Positions 25,129 through 34,562 of a stretch of DNA of 64,000 nucleotides are shown here, one piece after another. Within the stretch, counting starts at the first letter, position 1; the number at the start of each line of letters is the position of its first letter. Position numbers and translations under genes: made by a program. The notes beneath the pieces are model-generated. The model made no database searches and was not told the DNA's origin. It saw only the letters and a list, made by a program, of their open reading frames with translations. Source of the stretch: Methanovulcanius yangii (GTDB lineage Archaea; Halobacteriota; Methanomicrobia; Methanomicrobiales; Methanomicrobiaceae); assembly GCF_018687785.1 (NCBI RefSeq), contig NZ_LTBL01000001.1, positions 983,780-1,047,779 of the forward strand, given 5' to 3'.

Positions 25129-25631
25129 CACCGACGTCCGATTCTTCTATCACTCCCCTTTCTTTTCTTCGCATCGCAGGATGCAGTGATAATGTCATTC
25201 GCCATTGTATGGCCGTCCGCGACCTCGCCCTCCGGTTCTGCGAACGGTCAGGCGCCGACACAGAACTGGTTGAGTGGGGTGCGATGCTTCATGACATCGG
25301 GCGGGCGCGCAGCCATGGTCTCGACCACGGCCAATTGGGAGCGGATATGTGCAGGTCAATGAATATCCCGGAAGAGATTGCCCGAATCGTCGAATGTCAT
25401 ATCGGTGCAGGGTTGACGGCAGACCAATGCCGCAGGGATGGTCTGAAAGAGATCAATTGTGTCCCGTCAACGATTGAGGAGAAGATTGTGGCGCATGCTG
25501 ACAATCTCATTCGCGGGACGGAAGAGATCACCCTCGAAGAGCGCCTCAGGTACTCCAAAGACCTTCCTGAAGAAATTAAAAAAAGAATCATAGCTCTCGC
25601 AGAGGAAATTGAGCGCTATCGTTCGGAATAA
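25125..25631 (+). CDS. HD-domain phosphohydrolase (HDIG, TIGR00295 type)
   Basis: A 168-residue HD-domain protein with VIRHCMAVRDLAL, the metal-binding AMLHDIGRARSH motif, LDHGQLGADM and a second D in AHADNLI. This matches the archaeal HDIG subgroup. It is likely a metal-dependent phosphohydrolase on a nucleotide; the substrate is unknown. The GTG start overlaps the tfe stop by 4 nt. It ends flush with the convergent ACT-domain gene (no gap). Confidence 0.88.
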   Translation: MTPTSDSSITPLSFLRIAGCSDNVIRHCMAVRDLALRFCERSGADTELVEWGAMLHDIGRARSHGLDHGQLGADMCRSMNIPEEIARIVECHIGAGLTADQCRRDGLKEINCVPSTIEEKIVAHADNLIRGTEEITLEERLRYSKDLPEEIKKRIIALAEEIERYRSE

Positions 25632-26132
25632 TCAGAGAATCAGTTTTCTCACCTGACTGAGATCCCGAAGCTCCTTGAAGACCTCGGGCGGCAGGGGATC
25701 TTCCACGATGATCACGAGTTTCGGATCCTCGGAGAGATGGGGATCGGTGACAAATATTTGCCGTATGCCGATGTCGTGGCCGGTGAGCACCGCAACAGCG
25801 GCACCGACTATCCCTTTCTGTCCGGCATCCTTCGGAAGGACGGTAATGACCGTCAGACCCAGGGATTCGGCAACCCGTGACAGGTCAGGCGTCGCCTGCA
25901 TATTCAGAAAGATCTCCGCAAATTTCTCCATCGAAAGAATACGTTTGACCGTTGCGTCAACCACTCTTCGATCCGTTCCGATGGCCTTTGAGAGATGGGT
26001 CGCAGGGATCTCGATGCCGTTTATCGTCACTCTCCCCCGTTCGTTGATACCCAACCCGTTTTCAAGGAGAAACCGGACCACCTGTGACTGTGAAGGAGAA
26101 TCGCTGAACTGCTCGAGAATTGTCGCCCACAT
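25632..26132 (-). CDS. HTH regulator with ACT domain (COG2150 type)
   Basis: A 166-residue protein. The N-terminal half is an HTH (SQSQVVRFLLENGLGI, ATHLSKAIGTDRRVVDATVKRIL). The C-terminal half is ACT-like (LTVITVLPKDAGQKGIVGAAVAVL). This fits the archaeal family predicted to regulate amino-acid metabolism. I use MWATILEQF (26132) as the start; an ATG nine codons earlier is possible. There is no Shine-Dalgarno, so a leaderless transcript is likely. Confidence 0.82.
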   Translation of the reverse strand: MWATILEQFSDSPSQSQVVRFLLENGLGINERGRVTINGIEIPATHLSKAIGTDRRVVDATVKRILSMEKFAEIFLNMQATPDLSRVAESLGLTVITVLPKDAGQKGIVGAAVAVLTGHDIGIRQIFVTDPHLSEDPKLVIIVEDPLPPEVFKELRDLSQVRKLIL

Positions 26133-26263
26133 CGAACATAGGTATACGCTCCAGACCATAAAAATACACCAGATGCAATCGCCGCTGCCCTGAGGGCGTC
26201 AGATATATGAGTGTTCTGGAATGATTCCGACCCAAATCAAAACATATTTCTCTGCCAAGCACA

Positions 26264-26273
26264 TTGTATATAG
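26264..26273 (+). promoter_or_regulatory. Candidate TATA box for tRNA-Leu
   Basis: The sequence ttgtatatag lies about 75 nt upstream of the tRNA. It would give a leader of roughly 45 nt. The remaining 26133-26344 sequence shows no gene. Confidence 0.35.
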
Positions 26274-26344
26274 GGTAACAGGACGGCACAAACGGTTTGA
26301 CCGGTTGCCTGTTCGCCGACGCATGAAAATCAGCATTTTTGTGT

Positions 26345-26429
26345 GCGGGGGTTGCCGAGCCAGGTCAAAGGCGCTAGGTTGAGGGCCTAGTCTCGTAGGA
26401 GTCCGAGCGTTCGAATCGCTCCCCCCGCA
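26345..26429 (+). tRNA. tRNA-Leu (anticodon GAG)
   Basis: The acceptor stem GCGGGGG pairs with CCCCCGC, followed by discriminator A. The anticodon stem CTAGG/CCTAG encloses TTGAGGG, giving anticodon GAG. It has a long variable arm (class II, 85 nt in total) and T arm GAGCG-TTCGAAT-CGCTC. There is no intron and no encoded CCA. Confidence 0.96.
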
Positions 26430-26437
26430 TTTTCATT

Positions 26438-26446
26438 AATTTTTTC
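26438..26446 (+). terminator. Oligo-T terminator after tRNA-Leu
   Basis: A run of six T residues begins about 10 nt after the tRNA 3' end. A further T7 run lies near 26506. Confidence 0.4.
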
Positions 26447-26524
26447 GGGCACACGAAGTGCTCTTCACATCTCCGTTATTGATGCCTTATTCATTCGCAA
26501 GGACGTTTTTTTAATGAAAACGGT

Positions 26525-28537
26525 TCAGAACAGCGACAGATCCTTTCGTTCCGCCCTCTCGTCCTCATCGTACACCTGAAGCGTAAACCGGATAGAAAGG
26601 CCTTCTTCCGGCCTTCCGTTGATACGATCCTCGGGACGAATTTTGCCGCCATACCGGCGGACAAGGAGACGGGTAATGTGCAGTCCGAGGCCGCGTCCAC
26701 CGGACTCGTTCAGATTCTCCTGGAAATAAGAGAAAATGCGTGATTTTTTTTCATCGGGGATCCCCGGACCGTCGTCCTCAATGGATATTGAAATCTCATG
26801 ATCGGACTCCTCGCCATAAATCCAAATCCGGACTCCCGGACCGCCATGTTTGATACTGTTTCGTATGAGATTCGCGAAGACATCGGAGAGGAGACTGTCA
26901 GCCCAGACATAACAGCCGGTCTTCCTGAAAGTGATATCTGCATCCGGATATTGCGAGATCTCGGCTGCGATAAGAGCATCGAGGTTGATGGCGGTCATCT
27001 CCCCCGGCACTTCCGTGATACGCCTGATGGTGGTCACATTATTGAGAATGTCGGTGATATGATGCGTGTGCCAGAGTACCTTGTCCGCATACTGTGAACC
27101 TTCCGGATGGTAAATTTCCCTGAGATGACGGGAGTAGCCAAGGATAGCGGCATTGGCATTTTTGATATCATGAAGCATGATGTCAAGATAGAGACTCGCA
27201 TCACTGTAGGCATCCTCGAGACGTTCCTGGAGCATTGCCCTGAGAACCGAACCACCGATCTCGCGGCCAAGAAGCTCGAGCGTCTCTTTTTCAAACTGCG
27301 CAAAGGACCACTGCTCCCTGCGGCCGACATAAAGGCCCCCGACGACAACAGAATCGGAGATGAGCGGAATGCCCGCGTAACACAGCGCATCGAGATCCTC
27401 AAGGATTTTGGTATCTATCGGCCCCGGAGGCCGTCCGGGAAGATTCTCCACGTAATGCGGCTGTGTTGCAAAGAATACAAGATTATAAGGGAAATCGCGG
27501 GTATTCTGCCGTCCATGACGCTCGATAAAAGGCTGCGGCACCCCCAGCGGCGCGATGAGCCGTGCATACTTTGCTTCGGGATTGCGCAGGTAGACCCAGC
27601 CAAGATCAAACTGCATAAGACTTACCACACGCTCAATCATCTCTTCGAGCATTCCCTCGAGCGTATCCACGGAATTTGCTGCCCGTATCAGTTCGTTGAT
27701 AATCTGCAGCTGTTTGTTGCGTGTGGATATTTCGGCCTGGGTTCGCTTTTGCCTGCTGATATCATGAATTATCAGCTCGTTGCCCTCTTTTCCGTCAATA
27801 ACAACCGGAACCGAGATAATTTCGACATCAATCTGTTTTCCGTCCGCCGTGGTGAGTACATCCTCAACGCTCCGCATGTCAGCTGAACGATTTGAACCAG
27901 CCCGTCTGAGACGATCCAAAAAACCGGATAAATCAGGCCCATCCGAAAGTATTACCCCCCCCTCACCACTCTCCCGATATTTCCCCCTGGAACCAAGCAT
28001 CAGGGCGGCGGCAGCATTCATGTAGGATATTTCATCATTCCTGGTGACAACCACGCCATCGGGGAGGCTGTCGAGATACCGGACATATTCCTTCATTTCG
28101 TCATTCTGGAGAGGCAACTTTGCGTCTGCGACGTCGGATACCCTCATCGCAGCTATGAGCGTTTCCTCATGGTCTGGCAGGTAGGTAGCCTGAAGGAGAT
28201 ATTCAGGATATCTCCCATATCGATCAAGAATCCGCGCGATATACCGGTCAGGGACGACCGCATTCCTGTCCCGTCGCAGGGTATGATAATGGAGGACCTG
28301 AATCAGGTCGTCCTCGTGCAGAATATCCGAGATATGCGCGTATGAACCAGCCTCGTCCTCTCTGAAACCGAAGGAATCCTGGCTGGCACGGTTGGCATAC
28401 TGTATCAGACCTTCCCTGTCGATGATAAAAATAGGAGTCCCTGTCAATGAAGCGATGGCATCCCCTACCGCAACATCGGCAGGAATCGGAAAGAACGTTT
28501 CTTCACGCTCTTCTTTTTTTTCCTTATATCCGGCCAT
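26525..28537 (-). CDS. Soluble PAS-PAS-GAF sensor histidine kinase
   Basis: A 670-residue protein without membrane helices. PAS domain 1 covers about 28-140 (TPIFIIDREGLIQYANRA) and PAS 2 about 150-285 (SLPDGVVVTRNDEISYMN). A GAF domain (about 300-445) ends in GIPLISDSVVVGGLYVGRR. The dimerisation helix carries the phospho-acceptor His in DIMLHDIKNANAAILGY. The ATPase domain has N box FANLIRNSIKHGG, DDGPGIPDEKKSRIF and GGRGLGLHI. No response regulator gene is adjacent. The role is sensing, probably of a small ligand or redox state; the signal is unknown. Confidence 0.92.
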   Translation of the reverse strand: MAGYKEKKEEREETFFPIPADVAVGDAIASLTGTPIFIIDREGLIQYANRASQDSFGFREDEAGSYAHISDILHEDDLIQVLHYHTLRRDRNAVVPDRYIARILDRYGRYPEYLLQATYLPDHEETLIAAMRVSDVADAKLPLQNDEMKEYVRYLDSLPDGVVVTRNDEISYMNAAAALMLGSRGKYRESGEGGVILSDGPDLSGFLDRLRRAGSNRSADMRSVEDVLTTADGKQIDVEIISVPVVIDGKEGNELIIHDISRQKRTQAEISTRNKQLQIINELIRAANSVDTLEGMLEEMIERVVSLMQFDLGWVYLRNPEAKYARLIAPLGVPQPFIERHGRQNTRDFPYNLVFFATQPHYVENLPGRPPGPIDTKILEDLDALCYAGIPLISDSVVVGGLYVGRREQWSFAQFEKETLELLGREIGGSVLRAMLQERLEDAYSDASLYLDIMLHDIKNANAAILGYSRHLREIYHPEGSQYADKVLWHTHHITDILNNVTTIRRITEVPGEMTAINLDALIAAEISQYPDADITFRKTGCYVWADSLLSDVFANLIRNSIKHGGPGVRIWIYGEESDHEISISIEDDGPGIPDEKKSRIFSYFQENLNESGGRGLGLHITRLLVRRYGGKIRPEDRINGRPEEGLSIRFTLQVYDEDERAERKDLSLF

Positions 28538-28654
28538 TTCAGATTCAACGCCTGCAATGGACTCAGGGAAGGCCCATAGTGAAGAATTGTGAACAGAACC
28601 ATTTGAAGCTATCCCTTCGACCGCCCGCCACGGGTTTAACTTTCCCCATGCACT

Positions 28655-29149
28655 TTAATTGAGGAGATATATGGCCGCATTAATGATTGCGGCAAAGGAG
28701 ACCCATACAATGTATGGCACGAGGAGATAGGCGGCGACCCTGTCTATCCGGTAAAACGACCATATCGACGCGACGATTGCACCCCACAGGGCGCAAATGA
28801 CAAACAACCCCGCAAGGGGGCTCTGCATACCGAAGAATGCGTATGACCATGCGATGTTGAGAGCCAGCTGAACGCCAAATATTCCCCCGGCCACCCGGAC
28901 ATGACCATCCTCAAACCCCTTTCTCAGAACAAGGTACAAGGCGATCCCCATGAGAATATAAAGAGTCGTCCAGACGACAGGAAATGCAAGAGGCGGGGGA
29001 AGAAACCATGGTTTCACGAGCTCTTCGGCATACCATGACCCGGGGCCGGTTTCAGTCACAAATGAACCGAGGACACCGGCTACATTCGTGCAAATGATGC
29101 ATCCGGCAAGGAGGAGAAGAGAACGGGAGGAGTCCACGAATGTTCCCAT
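28655..29149 (-). CDS. TspO/MBR family membrane protein
   Basis: A 164-residue protein with five predicted helices and the family Trp-rich pattern: SWYAEELVKPWFLPPPLAFPVVW, WTTLYILMGIALYLV and LALNIAWSYAFFGM. TspO proteins bind porphyrins, cholesterol-like ligands and may help tetrapyrrole handling or stress responses. Substrate in archaea is unknown. The gene is divergent from the HAD gene. Confidence 0.9.
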   Translation of the reverse strand: MGTFVDSSRSLLLLAGCIICTNVAGVLGSFVTETGPGSWYAEELVKPWFLPPPLAFPVVWTTLYILMGIALYLVLRKGFEDGHVRVAGGIFGVQLALNIAWSYAFFGMQSPLAGLFVICALWGAIVASIWSFYRIDRVAAYLLVPYIVWVSFAAIINAAIYLLN

Positions 29150-29251
29150 GCACGAACTGATGCTACCATTGATAATAGTCTTTCCTGCCGATTGTCGTCA
29201 CGCATGCCCTTATGCGTTCCTGCGCACAAAGAATATGCGAAAGGCCCGAGT

Positions 29252-29941
29252 ATGAATACCATGAACGCCATCCCGGAACCACTCCCCCCGTGCATTCTCT
29301 TTGACATGGATAACACACTGTATGACTTTTTCCACGCAAAAAATGCGGCGTGTGCAAGGGTCGCAGATCTTGCAGGAGTAGGTTCCGGTGCAGAACTCTT
29401 CAGATATTTTCTGAACGGGACTCACGGGTTTGAGCATCACCACAATATCCGTGATTATCTCTCAGACCACGGAGTATTTTCCGAGAGCCTGTACATTAAG
29501 GGGTGTCGGGTTTATGAAGAAGAAAAGGTTGCATCACTCCATCTGTACCCCGGGGTTAAAGAGACCATCCACGCCCTCCATGAAAGGGGGGTGAAGCTTG
29601 CAATCGTCACCGATGCGGAAAGTCCGCAGGCGGAGACGCGTATGCAGGCAATTGGCCTTCGTCAGTACTTTGATACGGTGGTCACCCCGGATATCTCGGG
29701 AAAGAGAAAACCGAATCCGGATACCTTTCTGACGGCACTCGACCACCTCGGGGAGACGCCCGGGGTCAGCTGGGTCGTCGGGGACAGCCCAAAGAGAGAG
29801 ATCGAACCTGGAAATGCCCTGGGAATGAAAACCATCTATGCCAGGTACGGCGACTGGATCGGCATTCCGTATCCCCAGATTGTCCCGAATTATTCCATTC
29901 AGTCATTTACCGAGATCAAAACGATCTTCGGGCTGGAGTGA
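29252..29941 (+). CDS. HAD-superfamily hydrolase (phosphatase, pyrimidine 5'-nucleotidase-like)
   Basis: A 229-residue HAD protein. Motif I is FDMDNTLYDF, motif II is LAIVTDAE, motif III includes KRKPNPD and motif IV is VVGDSPKREIEPG. The helical cap with HHNIRDYLSDHG resembles pyrimidine 5'-nucleotidases. The start ATG 29252 has AAAGG at good spacing. The specific substrate is not evident. Confidence 0.85.
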   Translation: MNTMNAIPEPLPPCILFDMDNTLYDFFHAKNAACARVADLAGVGSGAELFRYFLNGTHGFEHHHNIRDYLSDHGVFSESLYIKGCRVYEEEKVASLHLYPGVKETIHALHERGVKLAIVTDAESPQAETRMQAIGLRQYFDTVVTPDISGKRKPNPDTFLTALDHLGETPGVSWVVGDSPKREIEPGNALGMKTIYARYGDWIGIPYPQIVPNYSIQSFTEIKTIFGLE

Positions 29942-30181
29942 TCGGGACTGGAAAAGGAGCCTATCCTTGTCAGGAGGATGGATCGCACCCGCATCACCAC
30001 AAGCTGACCTGAAGTTCATATTTTTACGGGATTGATTCGCACCTATTCGCTTTCACGTATTGTGATGCGCCTCTTTCCCACAGCTCCAACGATCTGCTTG
30101 CCGTCGTATATCATCGTTATATTGAATATCGTCATTTCCCATATTTTACTACAGAGAAACGGGCATGGTCCCGAAATTGTC

Positions 30182-30949
30182 ATGAAATATTTTTCCCATA
30201 GTCCACAGGGCCGATACCCTGAGATTGATACTGCACGCGGCATCGCCATCCTGATGATGGTCACCTTCCATCTGCTCTTTGATCTGAACTATTTCGGGGT
30301 CATGGACATTGAAGTATCCTCAGGATTCTGGCGGATCTTCGCGATTATTTGCGCATCACTCTTCGTTTTTCTCGTTGGCCTGTCATTGTCCATATCCAAG
30401 GACCGGGCGATTGCGAAAGGTATCAGCGGGCAGAAACTGTGGAAAAAATACCTGATGCGCGGAGGCGGTCTCCTCCTCATGGGTTTGGGAATTACTGCCA
30501 TCACTTACCTTGCCATCGGAGACGGTTTCATCCTTTTCGGCATCCTCCATCTCATCGGGACATCGATCATGCTTTCCCCCCTTTTCTTCCGCTTTGGAAA
30601 GGGCAACATCTACCTGGGATGCTCGCTTTTCATTTTTTCGATTCTGCTGGCGGGCATAACCGGGCCGATCTGGCTTGCCTGGCTCGGATTTCACCCGGCT
30701 CATTTTTATTCCATCGACTATGAACCGCTCATCCCGTGGTTTGGCCTCGTCCTTGTCGGACTCGGTGCAGGTTCGTACCTCTACCCGGAGGGAAAACCGC
30801 GGTGGTCAGCCGACATCCGCACCGGCCCGATTTCCGGATTTCTGGCCCTCGCCGGCAGGCACTCCCTGCTGATATATCTCGTCCACCAGCCCGTGATTAT
30901 TGGTCTAATGATGGCAACAGGCCTCCTGGACCCCGGTTTGCTGTTCTAG
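30182..30949 (+). CDS. Polytopic acyltransferase-like protein (DUF1624/COG3503)
   Basis: A 255-residue membrane protein with about seven to eight helices. It matches heparan-alpha-glucosaminide N-acetyltransferase-like archaeal/bacterial proteins: RYPEIDTARGIAILMMVTFH at the N terminus, GILHLIGTS, and RHSLLIYLVHQPVI near the end. The conserved His residues in the first and last motifs fit. A TATA-like catatttta near 30140 favours ATG 30182 over a long upstream extension. A role in acylating a surface sugar is inference. Confidence 0.75.
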   Translation: MKYFSHSPQGRYPEIDTARGIAILMMVTFHLLFDLNYFGVMDIEVSSGFWRIFAIICASLFVFLVGLSLSISKDRAIAKGISGQKLWKKYLMRGGGLLLMGLGITAITYLAIGDGFILFGILHLIGTSIMLSPLFFRFGKGNIYLGCSLFIFSILLAGITGPIWLAWLGFHPAHFYSIDYEPLIPWFGLVLVGLGAGSYLYPEGKPRWSADIRTGPISGFLALAGRHSLLIYLVHQPVIIGLMMATGLLDPGLLF

Positions 30950-30969
30950 CTCCCGGAATCCAACGCGGC

Positions 30970-32646
30970 TTACCTACCCTGTCCGCTATTCCCAAAAAAA
31001 ACCGGGACATCACAGAAGGCATTTCCATCAAAGAGACCACGGTCTGTGATTCGCAGTTCCGGAATAACCGTCAGGGACAGAAAAGATAGATACATGAAGG
31101 GATGGGCAATGGCTCCCAGGCCACGGGCACGGCTTTCAATCTCCGACAATCGGGTCGCCACCTCATCATATGGAAGGGTGGACATCAGCCCTCCGCTCTC
31201 CAGGGGAAGCAGGGCGACCTCGTCCCCCTCGGCGACCGCCATCCCGCCGTCTGCCGCCACGACCGCGCGAACGGCACTCAGGAGGGAATGGTCATCCGCC
31301 CCCGCAGCAACAATATTATGAGAATCATGTGCGACGCTCGATGCAATCGCTCCTCTCATCAGGCCAAGGCCGCGGACGATACCGACACCGCACCCGGAAC
31401 CCCGGTACCGGTCGCATACGATGACCTTCAATAAATCTCTCGAGGGGTCGGGAACGCTTTTTGCCTCCACCTCCTCGATCGCTGAGCGGGTAAGGATCTG
31501 CCCCTCGATGATGTCAATGACCCGTGCAGGCCCGGAACCTTTGAGGGAAAGGGCGCCCATGTCCGGCAGGGAACAGCAAAATGGCTTTGCAAGCGGGGGA
31601 CGTCTGGAATATCCCGGGTCTTCCCATAGAAAGCCGCGTTTATAGGTAGAGATGACCTGAAACCCGTCGTGATCATCGATTATACAGAAGTCCGCAAGTC
31701 TCCCCGGGCCAAGAGCTCCGCGGTCGTCAAGACGGAATCGCTCGGCGGGAGAGAGAGTGGCCATACGGTAGACGAGCTCTGCATCCGCCCCCCCATCGAT
31801 TGCCTTGCGGATGCAGTCGTCTATATGGCCCTCCGAGACCAGCATGTCAACATGCCGGTCATCCGTTGCAAACATGACCCGGGAGACGCTGCAGGCACGC
31901 ACCAGCGGGGTGAGGGCGGAGAGGTTTCTCTCGGTTGAGCCTTCGCGGATCATCACGTACATACCTCGCCGAAGCTTTTCCCGGGCCTCTGCCAGGGTGG
32001 TGCATTCATGGTCGCTCTGAATTCCACCGAGGAGATAGGCACAGAGGGCAGAACCGGAGAGATGTGGACAGTGCCCGTCCACGAGGGCGCACAGGTCCAG
32101 TTTTTTCCACACCTCTTCGTCACCGGCAAGGACGCCCGGTACGTTCATCATCTCAGCAAGGCCAAGAACGCCTTCCTCTCCGACAAATGAGGCGAGTTCG
32201 TCGGCATTCAGCTCTGCTCCCGCCGTTTCAAGGGGGGTGGCGGGGACACAGGACGGAAGCATATACAGGATGTCGAGTGGGGTGTGCCGGCGTTCCTCCA
32301 GCATATATCTGAAACCCTCCGTCCCCGCGACATTGGCAATCTCATGCGGATCGGCGACGACGGTCGTCGTACCCCGCGGCAGGACGGCTCTTGCATATTC
32401 GACGGGGGTGAGAAGCGAGCTTTCGACATGGACATGTCCGTCGATAAGCCCGGGAAGAACTTTCTTACCCCTGAGACTGACCGTCGATGCTGCGGTGTAC
32501 TCGCCAAAGCCTACGACATATCCGTTCTTTACGACAAATGACACATCCTCCTCCCACTCACATGAGAAAGGATTGAAAAGAGTCGCCTCGGTAAAAAAGA
32601 TGTCGCCCGCCTCATTTCCAAGGGCGGTTTCGAGGAGTGACCGCAT
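30970..32646 (-). CDS. ade: Adenine deaminase
   Basis: A 558-residue amidohydrolase of the adenine deaminase family. The metal site DGHVHVESSLLTP follows VLPGLI. Later landmarks are VVADPHEIANV, GHCPHLSG, SDHECTT, ATDDRHV and, in the C-terminal domain, SVAHDSHNIVAAG. It converts adenine to hypoxanthine for purine salvage. It follows a lipoprotein gene with a 3-nt gap. Confidence 0.95.
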   Translation of the reverse strand: MRSLLETALGNEAGDIFFTEATLFNPFSCEWEEDVSFVVKNGYVVGFGEYTAASTVSLRGKKVLPGLIDGHVHVESSLLTPVEYARAVLPRGTTTVVADPHEIANVAGTEGFRYMLEERRHTPLDILYMLPSCVPATPLETAGAELNADELASFVGEEGVLGLAEMMNVPGVLAGDEEVWKKLDLCALVDGHCPHLSGSALCAYLLGGIQSDHECTTLAEAREKLRRGMYVMIREGSTERNLSALTPLVRACSVSRVMFATDDRHVDMLVSEGHIDDCIRKAIDGGADAELVYRMATLSPAERFRLDDRGALGPGRLADFCIIDDHDGFQVISTYKRGFLWEDPGYSRRPPLAKPFCCSLPDMGALSLKGSGPARVIDIIEGQILTRSAIEEVEAKSVPDPSRDLLKVIVCDRYRGSGCGVGIVRGLGLMRGAIASSVAHDSHNIVAAGADDHSLLSAVRAVVAADGGMAVAEGDEVALLPLESGGLMSTLPYDEVATRLSEIESRARGLGAIAHPFMYLSFLSLTVIPELRITDRGLFDGNAFCDVPVFFGNSGQGR

Positions 32647-32649
32647 TCT

Positions 32650-33003
32650 TTAGACCTCGATATCCCTGATGACACTTGAAATGCGCTCGCCATCCTTTGT
32701 AATATAGATATGGAGACGGTAGTTGCCGGGTTCGAGTTCAACGGGGAATACAACGGTATTTTCACCGGGCTCAAGAGTCACCGGTTGGACGATTTTATCC
32801 ACCTGCACCTGACGGAATCCCGAGAGATCATAGATGGTCACCTGCATGGCCTTATCCGTCGTCTCCCCGTTGTAGGAGACCCGAACCGTTATTCCATCCC
32901 CGCCATATGTCGCATCGTGAATCGAATACGTCAGGCACCCCGCACACAGAGAAATGGCGAGAATTGCAATGAAGATTCCATATACCGCGATAGTACGGGA
33001 CAT
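32650..33003 (-). CDS. Small lipoprotein (117 aa)
   Basis: A 117-residue exported protein. The N terminus has a hydrophobic signal and lipobox-like LSLCAGC cleavage region (ISLCAGCLTYS). The mature part is an all-beta domain of Ig/FixG-like type (VEPGENTVVFPVELEPGNYRLHIY-like pattern, shown in shorter pieces). The function is unknown. It lies 3 nt upstream of ade and may be co-transcribed with it. Confidence 0.72.
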   Translation of the reverse strand: MSRTIAVYGIFIAILAISLCAGCLTYSIHDATYGGDGITVRVSYNGETTDKAMQVTIYDLSGFRQVQVDKIVQPVTLEPGENTVVFPVELEPGNYRLHIYITKDGERISSVIRDIEV

Positions 33004-33064
33004 GAAAGAGTATGTAAAACGAGGATAATGTTATAGTATTTGATTTGCATCAGCAGCCGCCGGG

Positions 33065-33544
33065 TCAGAAGCACTCCTCGATAAATCCCTGAAGTGACTC
33101 TAAGGCGTTTTCACCCGTCAGCGCTGACATCGTCGATGTGAAGGCGCCGGAGGAAATCTCCACGTACCGCTGGGGTGACGACAAGGCATGATCACATTTG
33201 TTCAGAAATACCGCATAGGGAATAGTCCCGACGGACAATGCGGTACATAACGAACGGGTCATATCATCCGGTTCCCGGGTGGTATCCACGATGACGATTG
33301 CGCCATGCATACCCCGGGAGAGAATCTCACGGACGAATTCAAACCGTTCCTGTCCGGGGGTTCCGAAGAGATAGATTTTTTTCCCCCCGACGATCACCCT
33401 TCCAAAGTCGAGAGCGACCGTCGTCGGTACATCGCCTGCCTTGGTATCGACATTGCGTGCCTGAGGATCAATCGAACGAATGAATGAGGATTTTCCCGCA
33501 TTATACGCCCCAAATATGACGATTTTTATTTTGTCCGTCCCCAT
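33065..33544 (-). CDS. Small Ras-like GTPase (COG2229 type)
   Basis: A 159-residue GTPase. G1 is FGAYNAGKSSFIRS, G3 is LFGTPGQERFEFV (with Gly-Thr-Pro-Gly in place of the usual DxxG), and G4 is LNKCDHA. The family contains small GTPases associated with signalling or motility in bacteria and archaea. A TATA box at 33571-33579 lies 31 nt before ATG 33544, so I use that start and not an ATG at 33616. It is divergent from the ParA-MCP-CheR cluster. Confidence 0.85.
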   Translation of the reverse strand: MGTDKIKIVIFGAYNAGKSSFIRSIDPQARNVDTKAGDVPTTVALDFGRVIVGGKKIYLFGTPGQERFEFVREILSRGMHGAIVIVDTTREPDDMTRSLCTALSVGTIPYAVFLNKCDHALSSPQRYVEISSGAFTSTMSALTGENALESLQGFIEECF

Positions 33545-33570
33545 CTGTACGGTGGTTTGTCGGTTGAAGA

Positions 33571-33579
33571 TATAAAATT
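33571..33579 (-). promoter_or_regulatory. TATA box for the GTPase gene
   Basis: The reverse strand reads aattttata, about 31 nt from ATG 33544. A leaderless or near-leaderless mRNA is predicted. Confidence 0.45.
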
Positions 33580-33650
33580 TCCAATATTGGTTTGATATTT
33601 CGTCAATCATGAGCATTCCAAAGGATTTTAGTTCAGAGGAAAGCCTACAA

Positions 33651-33660
33651 TCTATATAAC
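33651..33660 (+). promoter_or_regulatory. TATA box for the parA-like operon
   Basis: The sequence tctatataac lies about 30 nt before ATG 33686. Together with the reverse-strand box at 33571 it makes a compact divergent promoter region. Confidence 0.5.
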
Positions 33661-33685
33661 CACTTCAGGAGACGCAGGGACGAAT

Positions 33686-34531
33686 ATGCCGGTCATCACG
33701 TTCGCACATCACAAGGGAGGAACAGGGAAAACCACTGCCTGTCTGAATATTGGCGGATTTTTAAAGAAAACCGGGAAGAAGGTGCTCATTATTGACTGTG
33801 ACCCGCAGGCAAATGCGACCTCCGGTCTCGGGATCGAGCCCGGAACGGCAGACCATGACATCTACGACGTCTTCATGTCCGGGACGGAAGGATTCGAAAG
33901 GGTTCCTCTGAAAAGCGCCATCATCCGCGGCGCTGATGTACCGGATCTCTGCCCCGCATCACTCGATCTTGCCGGTGCCGAACCGTATCTCTATGAACGT
34001 GAAGACCACGTATCGATCCTCCATGATGCGGTAGGCCCGATAACCAGAAGATACGACGTCGTCCTGATCGATACACCCCCCAGTATGGGTCAGTTTCTCA
34101 TCAACGGCCTTGTCGCCGCCGACCATACGGTGATCACCATGGATACCGGCCCCTTCGCCCTTCAGGGCATCGAGAGCCTGAGGACCATATTTTCCGATAT
34201 CAGCGAAAACACCGGTGTCACCGTAGTTCCGGCCATGGCAATCATTACCCGGGGAAAGGTACTTCGTGAGGAGATGACACCGGGAGCAGCGGTTATGGAC
34301 GGGCTCAGGCGCCTGATAGGTATCTCAGGAAGGAATGATCAGGAACGAACGCGGTTTCTGGAGATCATGGCCGCACTGGAGCACGAATTCCCCCTTGCAT
34401 GTGCAATACCCTACGACCCGCTCGTACCGGAAGCGCAGAAACGAGGAATCCCAATCTCAGAATGCGGGAGAGAAAGCCCGGCTGCATCAGAATATGCCCG
34501 GATCGCAGAGATAGTCGGAGGATGGAAATGA
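33686..34531 (+). CDS. ParA/Soj-family ATPase linked to chemoreceptor
   Basis: A 281-residue deviant-Walker ATPase. [14 protein letters not shown] is the ParA Walker [15 protein letters not shown] follows, and the later switch is [15 protein letters not shown]. There is no partner ParB gene next to it; instead an MCP and CheR follow. ParA-like proteins that position chemosensory arrays (ParC type) are known in bacteria, so a localisation role is a reasonable inference. Plasmid partition is an alternative, but nothing else here looks plasmid-borne. Confidence 0.85.
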   Translation: MPVITFAHHKGGTGKTTACLNIGGFLKKTGKKVLIIDCDPQANATSGLGIEPGTADHDIYDVFMSGTEGFERVPLKSAIIRGADVPDLCPASLDLAGAEPYLYEREDHVSILHDAVGPITRRYDVVLIDTPPSMGQFLINGLVAADHTVITMDTGPFALQGIESLRTIFSDISENTGVTVVPAMAIITRGKVLREEMTPGAAVMDGLRRLIGISGRNDQERTRFLEIMAALEHEFPLACAIPYDPLVPEAQKRGIPISECGRESPAASEYARIAEIVGGWK

Positions 34532-34562
34532 CCACGGACACCAGACATATGCAGGAGCATGC

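Noticed and set aside
30032-30181. Start at 30032 for the acyltransferase-like protein
   Set aside because: It would add 50 residues with an unexpected extra hydrophobic segment; the family start and TATA position favour 30182.
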